From Gammaproteobacteria bacterium (lineage in GTDB: Bacteria; Pseudomonadota; Gammaproteobacteria; Pseudomonadales; Cellvibrionaceae): DNA of 64,000 bases. The translations under genes were made by a program, and so were the position numbers. Position 1 is the first letter of the stretch. The number at the start of each line of letters is the position of its first letter. The stretch spans positions 1 through 64,000 of the forward strand of contig SEBV01000016.1 of NCBI GenBank assembly GCA_004172865.1, written 5' to 3'. The notes below the pieces were generated by a model. It ran no database searches. It was not told the DNA's origin and saw only the letters and a list, made by a program, of their open reading frames with translations. Below are positions 52,400 through 64,000 of the stretch, piece by piece.

Positions 52400-53709
52400 G
52401 TCGATCTCTACAATTTCAATTAACCGCCAGCATTTCCCTCGCCATAACACTTGTCGCTTTAATCGCAAGCCTCATTTCTTATATTTGGTCTTTTAATGAA
52501 GCTATTGAACTTCAGGACGAACAACTCAAGGGTTTATCGAGTCTGGTCAACGACCAACGCATTACGCAAATAACACCTTCAAAGCCCGGCTATGAATCAT
52601 CAGTTGATCCTGAATCTGATTTTATTGTGCAACTACTGGATGCGGACTCGGATAAAAAAGATTTTGAATTACCGGGGCTTCCGAAAAATCTGCCAGATGG
52701 ATTACAAACTCAAATCCTTAACGGCGTAAGTTGGCGTATCTTAATTGAAAAGCAAGACGATGGCTCGCGAAGCCTGGTTGCACAACAAACTGAAATGCGC
52801 GATGAAATTGCACGCACTAGCGCGTTAAATACGCTTATACCCTTATTGATTCTAATACCTATATTGTCCTTATTGATTACCTATTTAATTCGACAAGTTT
52901 TTTTGCCATTAAAAAAAATGTCGCTGCAATTAAACGATACCAATCAGGATTTGCTGCCATTACCGAACGAAAAGCTTGCCAATGAAATCGCACCTTTTGT
53001 TAACGCAATTAATCAATTACTACAACGTGTTCGCAGCGCCATGTTACTGCAACGTCAATTTGTCCGCGATGCTGCGCATGAACTTAGGTCACCACTCACT
53101 GCTATTTCGCTACAAGCTGAACGATTGATTGAAGCAAATACAGATTCGGTACTATTACCAAGGCTTGTTAATTTACACCGGGCAACTGAACGAACACGAA
53201 TTCTGATTGAACAATTACTGACAATGGCTCGCGCGCAGGATGAAGAATCCAATAACAATGTTGGCGTTTCTATAAAAGCATTGCTGCGAGAAGTTATTGA
53301 AGATTTGTTGCCGCTAGCAGATCTCAAAGAGATCGATTTGTCGGTTGAGGGTGATGATATTGAAATTCAAAGTCAGCCAATGGATTTACACATTCTGCTT
53401 AAAAATTTAATTGAGAACTCAATTCGCTATACACCAGCGCAAGGTCAAGTGGAAATATTCATCCAAAAAAATAATAGCTCGACGGAAATAATTGTGAAAG
53501 ATTCTGGCCCTGGCATTCCTGAAGCGGAATTAGATCGAGTGTTTGACGCTTTCTATCGCGTATTAGGAAATAACGAGCCAGGTTCAGGGCTGGGGCTTTC
53601 AATCGTAAAAACAATTGCTGAACGTCTGAATTTAAAACTGAAAATCTGTAACAACTCAACCGAGCAAAATTCGGGATTATCTGTTTGCGTTAGTTTTAAA
53701 AATAATTAA
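52375..53709 (+). CDS. Sensor histidine kinase (partner of the OmpR-type regulator)
   Basis: An inner-membrane kinase: transmembrane helix 1 (about 14-38), a periplasmic part of ~110 residues, transmembrane helix 2 (about 148-170), a HAMP-like linker, and the HisKA domain with RDAAHELRSPLTAISLQAERL (phospho-His). The ATPase domain has the N box NLIENSIRYTPA, DSGPGIPEAELDRVFDAFYR and GSGLGLSIV. The start at 52375 lies inside the regulator gene and has GAGGT six bases upstream. Resembles QseC/PmrB-type kinases; the signal is unknown. Confidence 0.93.
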   Translation: MDGQQNKLSRSLQFQLTASISLAITLVALIASLISYIWSFNEAIELQDEQLKGLSSLVNDQRITQITPSKPGYESSVDPESDFIVQLLDADSDKKDFELPGLPKNLPDGLQTQILNGVSWRILIEKQDDGSRSLVAQQTEMRDEIARTSALNTLIPLLILIPILSLLITYLIRQVFLPLKKMSLQLNDTNQDLLPLPNEKLANEIAPFVNAINQLLQRVRSAMLLQRQFVRDAAHELRSPLTAISLQAERLIEANTDSVLLPRLVNLHRATERTRILIEQLLTMARAQDEESNNNVGVSIKALLREVIEDLLPLADLKEIDLSVEGDDIEIQSQPMDLHILLKNLIENSIRYTPAQGQVEIFIQKNNSSTEIIVKDSGPGIPEAELDRVFDAFYRVLGNNEPGSGLGLSIVKTIAERLNLKLKICNNSTEQNSGLSVCVSFKNN

Positions 53710-53720
53710 AGCGGTAAAAA

Positions 53721-54449
53721 TTATGCATTTACAGGCATACGAATTCGAATGTGATTTTTGACATAACTGTGAGAAAAAACCAAATACACGCTTAGCGAAT
53801 AAAACCAACATACCGCTAATGACCAAAGATCGTGTGAGAGAAAATGAGCGCCGCGAATCTGCTGAGTAAACCCAAACAGAATTCCGCAGCCTAAGGCGCC
53901 AGCTAGTCCCAACCAACGTAACCGCGATTGAAAAAATAAACCAAAAAAATACAGGGCTACCCATGAATATCCGGCACTTGCATGCGCCGCTGGAAAACAT
54001 CCTTCCCCGTTGCGTAAATGCAATTGCTGAATAACATCTACATAAGACAATGCACCGCCATATCGTCCAAACTCCCAAGGGCAGGAAATATCCAGCGATG
54101 CTTTAAGCAAACCCACTAATGGACTTGCACCGGCAACAGCCAAAAATAAGTATGCTAATGGTTTTCGAATGTGGGATTGGGATTTTAAAAATAAACTCAA
54201 ACACAAAGCGCAAATAACTATAGCGCCAAGAAAAATCGATAGCTCTCTTCCGCCCTTATGAAGCAATGCTTCCGCAACCCAACTATTTTTCCATGCCCAG
54301 GAATGACCTTGAAGTGCATAGAAATAATCTTCAAGACGCATATCGATATTAAAATGAATAATGGCAAAACTTGCTGCCATCAAAAATAGTACCGGATATA
54401 GCAGATGTTGGCGCAGAAAGACTGAGTTGTTGATTGCCATAGATTGCAT
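53721..54449 (-). CDS. PAP2-family membrane phosphatase (COG3907 type)
   Basis: An integral-membrane phosphatase that likely removes phosphate from lipids. The signature boxes are the PAP2 variant of the COG3907 group: LLKASLDISCPWEFGRYGG (box 1), GCFPAAHASAGYSW (box 2) and IRGAHFLSHDLWSL (box 3). Five to six hydrophobic helices are seen. The frame begins at a TTG further out; the ATG at 54449 (or 54440) is likely, but no clear ribosome site is found. It converges with the kinase gene, eleven bases apart; PmrA-like systems often control lipid A phosphate enzymes, so a link is possible but not shown. Confidence 0.82.
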   Translation of the reverse strand: MQSMAINNSVFLRQHLLYPVLFLMAASFAIIHFNIDMRLEDYFYALQGHSWAWKNSWVAEALLHKGGRELSIFLGAIVICALCLSLFLKSQSHIRKPLAYLFLAVAGASPLVGLLKASLDISCPWEFGRYGGALSYVDVIQQLHLRNGEGCFPAAHASAGYSWVALYFFGLFFQSRLRWLGLAGALGCGILFGFTQQIRGAHFLSHDLWSLAVCWFYSLSVYLVFSHSYVKNHIRIRMPVNA

Positions 54450-54533
54450 CGCAAGATTAACAAAAGCTAATCTTACAGACGCAAACTTAGGCAAGGCTTA
54501 GGAGTGAATTATTGAATAGAATTTTTGATATGG

Positions 54534-54562
54534 TAGCGAAAGCTCAAAATTGAACTTTCGCT
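54534..54562. repeat. Hairpin after parE
   Basis: TAGCGAAAG and CTTTCGCTA form a nine-pair stem around TTGAGC-type loop sequence, between the parE stop and the PAP2 start. It has no T run on the minus strand, so it is a weak terminator at best. Confidence 0.5.
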
Positions 54563-54573
54563 ATAAAAAAGAA

Positions 54574-56478
<1,905 letters not shown>

Positions 56479-56518
56479 TTATCGAGATAAATATAAAAAT
56501 TAATTTTGTTGCGACCAC

Positions 56519-57094
56519 TCAATGTGAGCGTAAAAATGCTAACCCACTTTCTAAGTACCGCTCAAAACCTTGAAAGGCGTGATCGCCGCCCTCTTCCACG
56601 GTTTGTTCACAGCCTGCATATTTTTCAACGGCTTTGCGATAATCCAAAGTTTCATCGCCGGTTTGCACTAGGAGCCAATAATTATCCAAACGCTGCGGTT
56701 TTACATCGATCAATTTAATTTCATCGATATGATGCGAATGCAAATGGTAGATATCGTCCGTGTGATAACTTTTCAATTCAACGCCGACATATTTGGGCAT
56801 GAATTCTTGCGGGTTTACGGCTGGATTAATCAACAGCGCACGCAGATTATATTTCTCCGCCAACCAGGTCGCCCAGAAGCCACCGAGCGAGCTACCCATT
56901 AAATAAATCGGTTCAGGAAGCAAAGACTCTACCAGCTGCTCCAAAAGTTGCTGCGTTTGTGCCGGGTAAGGCGAAAGCTGGGGGCAATGATAGTCTATTT
57001 CGGGGCGATTGGCCGCAAGCCATTCCCGAGTCTGCTGGGCTTTGAAAGATAAGGGGGAACTGAGAAAACCGTGAATGTACAACAACGCTGCCAT
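56519..57094 (-). CDS. yqiA: YqiA-family esterase (UPF0227)
   Basis: A small alpha/beta-hydrolase of 191 residues. LLYIHGFLSSPLSFKAQ near the N-terminus, the nucleophile elbow GSSLGGFWATWLA and the catalytic His in EGGDHAFQGFE mark the YqiA family, which has esterase activity in E. coli. It lies 55 bases upstream of parE and nine bases after cpdA, as in E. coli. Confidence 0.92.
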   Translation of the reverse strand: MAALLYIHGFLSSPLSFKAQQTREWLAANRPEIDYHCPQLSPYPAQTQQLLEQLVESLLPEPIYLMGSSLGGFWATWLAEKYNLRALLINPAVNPQEFMPKYVGVELKSYHTDDIYHLHSHHIDEIKLIDVKPQRLDNYWLLVQTGDETLDYRKAVEKYAGCEQTVEEGGDHAFQGFERYLESGLAFLRSH

Positions 57095-57103
57095 AGGACT
57101 CGA

Positions 57104-57910
57104 TCAATAACCTGCTGATTTATAGTCGATAACGTACTGCTTGCCCGTCACCCGCTCAACACCGGTGCTGAAACTACCGTCATCATTCAGGTCAAACCAA
57201 CGATAGCCCGGCATTAGGGTATCTACCGTAAAGTCGTCGTATTTGGGTTTAAATTGCACGCAGGTTGAGGGAGTAGCGATTAAGGCAACACCCTTGCGGG
57301 TATCGTTGAAGTCTTGATGAACATGGCCCCAAACCACAGTTTTTACATTGGGAAAACGGTCCAAGACCGCAAAAAATGCATCCGCGTTACGCAATATGTA
57401 TTGGTCAATCCAGGCGCTACCGACCAATACGGGCTGGTGATGCAACATCACCATAATGTGTTTGTCAGGATTTGTGCTGAGCATGTGTTCAAGGTAATCC
57501 AGCTCGCCTTGCTCAAAATTCCCATGCACCTTAAATGGCACAACGGAATCCAGTAGCAGAATTAGCCAATTACCCTGCTCTATAGCGCGATTTTCCGGCA
57601 ACTCGGGCAAATTAATTTTAGCCATAATCTCGGAAGAATCGTGATTACCGGGCAACCAAGCTAGGGACTGAGAAAAGTATTGGCGGACAATATCAATAAA
57701 GCGGCGGTAACAGCTTTCGTGGCCTGCGCTGGCAATATCACCAGTGCAAACCATGTAATCAAAATCAGATTCTTTTTCGGCGATAAGCGCTAAAACATCA
57801 TGCAGACTTTCGTCAGTATTCAGGCCAAGCAAAGCTTCGCTCGTGAGCGGCCCCAAATGGCAATCGCTGATTTGAATAAATCGCTTAGTACTAACGACCG
57901 TTTTTGCCAC
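57104..57910 (-). CDS. cpdA: 3',5'-cyclic AMP phosphodiesterase CpdA
   Basis: A cytoplasmic metallophosphoesterase that hydrolyses cAMP. Metal motifs in order: ISDCHLGP, CTGDIASAGH, LPGNHDSSE, MLHHQPV and VWGHVHQDF. Length 268 is close to the E. coli enzyme (275). The start is GTG at 57910, with no ATG close by and a weak ribosome site, so the exact N-terminus is slightly uncertain. Its partners in the neighbourhood are yqiA and parE downstream, yqiB upstream. Confidence 0.94.
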   Translation of the reverse strand: MAKTVVSTKRFIQISDCHLGPLTSEALLGLNTDESLHDVLALIAEKESDFDYMVCTGDIASAGHESCYRRFIDIVRQYFSQSLAWLPGNHDSSEIMAKINLPELPENRAIEQGNWLILLLDSVVPFKVHGNFEQGELDYLEHMLSTNPDKHIMVMLHHQPVLVGSAWIDQYILRNADAFFAVLDRFPNVKTVVWGHVHQDFNDTRKGVALIATPSTCVQFKPKYDDFTVDTLMPGYRWFDLNDDGSFSTGVERVTGKQYVIDYKSAGY

Positions 57911-58412
57911 AGCAGTATCTGTCTCGCGGTTGACTCTTCCCTGTTTTAGTTATTAAGAAGAGGAAGTTAAGAGAAAATCGAGTTAACTCTGGCAACGATA
58001 TACGCTAAACCGCATTAATTCCACCCTCGAATTCGCTTAAATAGACTTTTTATGGTGATAACGGCTAAAAAAACACCAGAATTGTGAGGAAGGTAGACTT
58101 ATGAAAATAAGAATTATCTGAAACCATTTCGTCATTTAAGCGCATAGCGACAAATCCACAAAGTTCGGTCAATCAGGCATATAGATTCAAGAAGGGGTAC
58201 TAATTATTTCGCTCTAACAAACGCTCGCGTTAAGAAATGTAATCGCGAATCAACGAGTACTGCAATTAAACAATCCAATCGCAAATTAATATTTTTGTAA
58301 GCTGTAAATTAAATTATATATTTGCACGCAGAACAATTTGCGATTGAAAAAAGTTTGATTGATATGAATGGAAGAAAAATGATGCGGACGATATAACAAT
58401 AAAAGTAAAAGA
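57911..58412. other. 502-base gap between cpdA and yqiB
   Basis: Unlike in E. coli, the genes are not packed here. The region is AT-rich without a gene. One curiosity on the plus strand is a strong ribosome site (GGAAGG) before ATG at 58101 that opens only six codons (MKIRII, TGA at 58119), perhaps the relic of a lost gene. The cpdA promoter should be in this gap. Confidence 0.4.
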
Positions 58413-58934
58413 TTATAAACCGAGAAATTGTTTTACATCATCAACTTGATGACCTTCACTTAAGCAACGCGTTAATAATTCGCCAAGAAATTGGTTGATT
58501 TGCAATTTCTCATCCGCGTGATACATAGATTGGTTCGGGTATTCATAACGCGGACGCAAACGTTTGTGACCTTCCCACGCAAGCACTTCTGCTAATTTTG
58601 CATCGTGATACATGCGCACAGTCAAACGCGGCATGCGCAACCAGGTAGAAATATTGGCAACTGTTGTTTGGCTTAATTGCAATGTTGTTGTGTAGGGAGA
58701 CCGCTCAAGAATACGTAACTGATGCAGCCATTGTTGCTCGCCACGACTAACCATAAAACGATATTCATCGCCAGTTTGGTCTCGCGTTGGCTTATTGAAA
58801 TGCTGAACCAACAGCTTTTGTAAGCGCACATAATTCGTTTCGCACTCCGCCATTTGTAACGGCAAATCAACCCTGTAACGTTCACGGTAGGTAACGTAGT
58901 GTGGTTGAGGATTTATTACGCGCAATGTAAACAT
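58413..58934 (-). CDS. yqiB: DUF1249 protein YqiB
   Basis: A conserved cytoplasmic protein of unknown function. QMAECETNYVRLQKLL, RITTL-like beta segments and MYHDAKLAEVLAWEGH followed by RYEYPNQSMYHADEKLQINQFLGE are the hallmarks of the DUF1249 family. Length 173 is a little above the usual ~140 because of an N-terminal extension. Position between nudF and cpdA agrees with E. coli. It is separated from both by gaps of 170-500 bases. Confidence 0.9.
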   Translation of the reverse strand: MFTLRVINPQPHYVTYRERYRVDLPLQMAECETNYVRLQKLLVQHFNKPTRDQTGDEYRFMVSRGEQQWLHQLRILERSPYTTTLQLSQTTVANISTWLRMPRLTVRMYHDAKLAEVLAWEGHKRLRPRYEYPNQSMYHADEKLQINQFLGELLTRCLSEGHQVDDVKQFLGL

Positions 58935-59107
58935 AAATTAAATGAGTTCAATGAAAATAAAAATCGATATTTAAAACAGTCGCTTGCAAACACAACGAGA
59001 GTTTAGATTGACTCAAGATCTTAATGACGCCGAGGTAATCTTTAAATCCCCGCTGTACTGAAGTGCTAGCCAGACTTGAAGCTAAGTCAATCACTAAACG
59101 TAATTTA

Positions 59108-59728
59108 TTATGCGCCATGATCCTTGCGCAAACGCGCGCGATTCATTTGCAACCATTGCAAGCAAATCAGTGCAGCAGCGTTATTAAAACGGCCTTTTAA
59201 TAACTCGGCGAAAACATCTTCTGCAGCAAAGCTATGTAAACGGATATCTTCGTTTTCATCCTGCACGCCGTGGACGCCACCCGCCTGGCTTAAATCACAT
59301 AAACCGCAGAACAGGTAAAGTTTTTCATCGCTGCCACCCGGGCTGGATAAAAAGTTACAAATATATTCCATGTAATAAGGTTGCAGAGACGCCTCTTCCA
59401 GGAGTTCGCGGCGCGCAACTTCCTCTGCAGATTCACCACTTTCCACCATGCCCGCAACTACTTCGTAACACCAGGGGCCTGCAGGCTCGCGCAAGGCACC
59501 TACACGAAATTGCTCGATCAAACCAATAAGGTCATGCACGGGATCGTATACAACAACAGCTACAGCATCGCCGCGAATAAATACTTCGCGGTTAATATCT
59601 TTGCTCCAGCCACCTTTGAATAATTTGTGGCGCAATACAATTTTTTCTACGCGAAAAAATCTTTTATAAAGCACTTCACGCTGTACAACTTCAACATCGT
59701 TGCCGTCAAATTCCGGTTTTTTAATCAT
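59108..59728 (-). CDS. nudF: ADP-ribose pyrophosphatase NudF
   Basis: A Nudix hydrolase that cleaves ADP-ribose to AMP and ribose-5-phosphate. The Nudix box is GMVESGESAEEVARRELLEE, preceded by LIGLIEQFRVGALREPAGPW and followed by FLSSPGGSDEKLYLFCG, as in NudF. Length 206 matches. It lies between thiC and yqiB. The start ATG is 59728. Confidence 0.94.
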   Translation of the reverse strand: MIKKPEFDGNDVEVVQREVLYKRFFRVEKIVLRHKLFKGGWSKDINREVFIRGDAVAVVVYDPVHDLIGLIEQFRVGALREPAGPWCYEVVAGMVESGESAEEVARRELLEEASLQPYYMEYICNFLSSPGGSDEKLYLFCGLCDLSQAGGVHGVQDENEDIRLHSFAAEDVFAELLKGRFNNAAALICLQWLQMNRARLRKDHGA

Positions 59729-59774
59729 AATTTTTTGAGTTAATTTATTTTTAGTTGGATTGTAGATGTAAGTG

Positions 59775-59809
59775 CCCTCACCTCGCTCCTCTCCCAGAGG
59801 GAGAGGGAG
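59775..59809. repeat. REP-like palindromic element between nudF and thiC
   Basis: CTCCTCTCCC with GGGAGAGGGAG, preceded by CCCTCACCTCG, matches the widespread repetitive element of the form CCCTCTCCC-GGGAGAGGG-GGTGAGG seen in many gammaproteobacterial genomes. Only one copy is found in this window. Confidence 0.6.
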
Positions 59810-59830
59810 TTTAAGGCAAGAGCAAAAAAA

Positions 59831-61756
<1,926 letters not shown>

Positions 61757-61845
61757 TTAAACCCTGTTTGTTCGGTGGCGATCATCATAGTGAAATGATA
61801 AAAGCGTTTTTTTAATCAAAATTTTTTGGACGTTACATACAACCG

Positions 61846-62658
61846 CTAATAAAACTTATAAAAATGATGTACAGGCCCGCTGCCATGACCGATGTGTAAT
61901 TTTTCTGAATGTACAAGCGCGTTATGCAAATAATCTTTTGCCTGCGCTACAGCATCTTCTATTGATAATTTCTTTGCCAAACCTGCGGCAATTGCCGATG
62001 CTAAAGTGCATCCCGTGCCGTGTGTATTTTTGGTAGCTATACGCGGCGCCGAAAATAAATGTTTCCCGGTGACAGTGAGCAATAAATCTGTCGCTTCAGT
62101 GCTTTGGCTGTGACCGCCTTTCATTAATACAGTTTGCGCGCCCATCGCCAATAACAATTCTGCTTGCTGCTGCATATCATCCAGATTTTTTGCAACAGGT
62201 TGATTTAGTAGCGCGGCAGCTTCCAATAAGTTGGGTGTTAAAATAGTGGCTTTTGGAATTAATAATTCAATCAAATTCTTGATCGCATCTTCTGCCAACA
62301 ATCTATCGCCACTGGTAGCGACCATCACCGGATCTAACACCAATGGTATGTGCGGGTGTTGAGCCAGCGTTTCTGCAATCGCCGTAATAATATCCGCTTG
62401 TGCCAACATGCCGGTTTTAATCGCGCCGACATTGATATCACTTAATACTGATTGAATTTGCGCCTGTACGAACTCCGGTGCAATAGGGGAAACGCCCTGC
62501 ACACCTTTGGTATTTTGTGCTGTAAGCGATGTGATCGCAGAACAGCCATACACACCTAAAGCCGCAAAGGTTTTTAAATCTGCCTGAATTCCTGCGCCGC
62601 CGCCGCTGTCGCTGCCAGCAATGGTCATTGCAATAGGTGTTTGAGGACGTGAATTCAT
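61846..62658 (-). CDS. thiD: Hydroxymethylpyrimidine / phosphomethylpyrimidine kinase ThiD
   Basis: Phosphorylates the thiamine pyrimidine twice. MTIAGSDSGGGAGIQADLKTF near the N-terminus (given as the GSDSGGGAGIQADLK motif), LDPVMVATSGDRLL and the C-terminal NTHGTGCTLASAIAAGL are typical of this ribokinase-fold enzyme. The ATG at 62658 is chosen because GCGGAA lies six bases upstream and that same site is paired off by an upstream TTCCGC, as expected for riboswitch control. The frame extends to a GTG that lies inside the leader RNA. It heads a thiD-thiC operon. Confidence 0.95.
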   Translation of the reverse strand: MNSRPQTPIAMTIAGSDSGGGAGIQADLKTFAALGVYGCSAITSLTAQNTKGVQGVSPIAPEFVQAQIQSVLSDINVGAIKTGMLAQADIITAIAETLAQHPHIPLVLDPVMVATSGDRLLAEDAIKNLIELLIPKATILTPNLLEAAALLNQPVAKNLDDMQQQAELLLAMGAQTVLMKGGHSQSTEATDLLLTVTGKHLFSAPRIATKNTHGTGCTLASAIAAGLAKKLSIEDAVAQAKDYLHNALVHSEKLHIGHGSGPVHHFYKFY

Positions 62659-62664
62659 GGGGGT

Positions 62665-62692
62665 TTCCGCTGCAAGAACAAAAGGCGCGGAA
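62665..62692 (-). promoter_or_regulatory. Ribosome-site-sequestering hairpin of thiD
   Basis: On the minus strand TTCCGC (62692-62687) can pair with GCGGAA (62670-62665), which is the thiD ribosome site, around a 16-base loop. This would block translation when TPP is bound. The pairing is seen; the regulatory effect is inferred. Confidence 0.55.
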
Positions 62693-62724
62693 GAGAGAGG
62701 AGCGGCCAAAGCCACAAATACAAG

Positions 62725-62810
62725 CTCTCGTTCCCTACGCCGGTACTAACCGGATCAGGTCTGCGGGTATATCTCAGCTGTTGATATGGCATCAACAAGC
62801 ACCCCGACAA
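62725..62810 (-). ncRNA. TPP riboswitch (THI element) upstream of thiD
   Basis: The minus strand reads CGGGGTGC, then CTGAGATATACCCGCAGACC, then TGATCCGGTTAGTACCGGCG and TAGGGAAC, the invariant parts of the TPP aptamer in correct order (GGGG.GC, CUGAGA, ACCUGAUC..GNUAAUNCC, GCGNAGGGAA). It is followed by thiD and thiC, the classical targets. Confidence 0.96.
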
Positions 62811-62829
62811 GAAGCTTCGCAGTCTAGAG

Positions 62830-63218
62830 AAATTAGGAAGTAGATACTAGCCCTTGGTTATTAATTAGCCTAAATCAATTTGTATGCTAAATTCAACGCA
62901 CGAACCTGAATTGGATTGATGTCCGAAAATCTATAATAAATGGCGAGTTCAATAAACAATTGGATTAGCTGTTGAAATGGCGTCGGTGCTGTTTACATTT
63001 GTAACTACAAAGCCAGACCACAAGTGTTTACCCTTTTTAACCAGCTGATTGGCCACAAAGCTCGACCAGCCAGAGCCAACCCGTTAAACTCGGCGTTTTA
63101 TTATTATTGAATCCAAACAGTGCCGATCTGCGTCTAAGCTATGGCTTACCACTTTCCAGGCTTATATCTGTACATCTTTTACCTACATGTTGGAATCTTT
63201 TACCTTCAGGATTTTTTA
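62830..63218. other. Divergent region between the thiD leader and tolC
   Basis: About 390 bases with no gene. It must contain the thiD and tolC promoters, which I cannot place with confidence. Confidence 0.4.
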
Positions 63219-64000
63219 TGAAAGAGTCGTTCTCTATGAAAAAGTCAAAGCTTTACGTAGCTATTGGTTTGCTTGCGTTTGTTCCTTTCGCAGCAAGTGC
63301 TAATACCCTGTTAGACATTTATGAATTGGCATTGAAAAATGATGCGCAACTAAAAGCTGATAAAGCAGGCTACGAGGCGAATAAAGAATTAGGCAACATC
63401 GCACGCGCAGGCCTTTTGCCTCAAATTAACGCGAGCTATTCTGCATACGACAAAACTGACACCGACATTACCAATCGTATTCCTGCCCCCACTATCACGG
63501 GCAATAGCAACTCAAAAACAACTGGCTGGAACGTAACCTTAAACCAACCTTTATTTGATTTGTCTGCCTGGTACGTTTACAAACAAGGCCAAAAATTAAG
63601 TGATCAAGCCGAAGCACAATTCGGTGCAGATCAACAAAGCTTGATAGTCCGTGTTACCACAGCTTACTTCAATGTTTTACGCACAGTTGATTCACTCGAA
63701 TCGACCATTGCAGAACAAAATGCATTTGCTCATCAGTTAGATCAGGTTAAACAACGTTTCGATGTAGGCTTGACTGCAATCACCGATGTTCACGAAGCGC
63801 AAGCTGCCTATGACAGTGCTGTAGCAGCGACGCTTGAAGCGCGTGGCAGCTTGAGCATTAGCTACGAAGCTTTGGAAGTTTTAACAGGCAAACCAGAAGA
63901 TCAAATCGCACCGCTCTCTGACAAATTTCCGGTAGTAAACCCGACACCAGCAGACCGTGCCGAGTGGGTAAATTTTGCGTTAAAAAATAACTACAGTTTG
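63219..64000 (+). CDS. tolC: Outer-membrane efflux channel TolC (5' part, cut by window end)
   Basis: The trimeric outer-membrane channel of type I secretion and RND efflux. Only the first ~260 codons are in the window, and the frame is open at position 64000. An ATG at 63219 with AGGA seven bases before it starts a signal peptide (second in-frame ATG at 63237), cleaved near FAASANTL. LLDIYELALKNDAQLKADKA, GLLPQINASYS, LNQPLFDL and VKQRFDVGLTAITDVHEAQA are typical TolC segments. Next to nudF-yqiB-cpdA-yqiA-parE this is the E. coli-like tolC locus, here with thiD-thiC inserted between. Confidence 0.93.

Overview
The window looks like chromosomal DNA of a plant-cell-wall-degrading gammaproteobacterium of the Cellvibrio type (Cellvibrionaceae). 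The main reasons are secreted modular glycosidases joined by long poly-serine linkers with CBM2, CBM10 and CBM22-like modules, an adjacent GH10 xylanase and GH62 arabinofuranosidase with near-duplicate N-termini (as known for xynB/xynC of Cellvibrio japonicus), several TonB-dependent receptors, and the tolC/nudF/yqiB/cpdA/yqiA/parE neighbourhood typical of Gammaproteobacteria. Species assignment is inference. I saw no rRNA, tRNA, CRISPR array, insertion sequence or prophage.

Layout. (1) 0.1-13.9 kb: an arabinan/arabinoxylan locus with a CE4 deacetylase carrying a CBM60-like domain, a GH127 beta-L-arabinofuranosidase, two TonB-dependent receptors and a large GH43 arabinanase-type lipoprotein. 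(2) 14.1-15.8 kb: ettA. (3) 15.9-19.6 kb: an unusual cluster of two globins, a secreted peptide made of PPDPYG and HNPP repeats, a small membrane protein and a MocR-type PLP-domain regulator, with striking paired direct repeats that look like operators. (4) 19.7-28.3 kb: a hemicellulose locus with a secreted esterase, GH16-CBM10-CBM2, CBM2-CBM22-GH62, CBM2-CBM22-GH10 and a membrane-anchored AraC regulator. Sites shared with the arabinan locus suggest one regulon. (5) 28.7-30.3 kb: PPK2 and a methyltransferase. (6) 30.3-40.9 kb: cobalamin salvage and uptake (cobQ, cobT-cobS-cobU-cobC, btuR, a riboswitch-controlled btuB, btuFCD). btuR has an in-frame stop at codon 7 of its expected reading frame. 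(7) 41.0-54.5 kb: a ROK sugar kinase, two PilZ proteins, a periplasmic binding protein, radA, a PDC-type membrane protein, a lipase-like lipoprotein, a Tat-type GH10 xylanase, an acyltransferase, a two-component system and a PAP2 phosphatase. (8) 54.6-64 kb: parE, yqiA, cpdA, yqiB, nudF, then thiD-thiC behind a TPP riboswitch, and the start of tolC running off the window.

How the parts work together. The extracellular enzymes would cut arabinan, arabinoxylan and mixed-linkage glucan, and the TonB receptors would import the oligosaccharides. The cobalamin genes describe uptake of corrinoids and rebuilding of the lower ligand rather than de novo corrin synthesis, since no corrin-ring genes are in the window. 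The most novel-looking part is the MocR/globin/repeat-peptide cluster. Its regulatory sites are directly visible, but its function is unknown.
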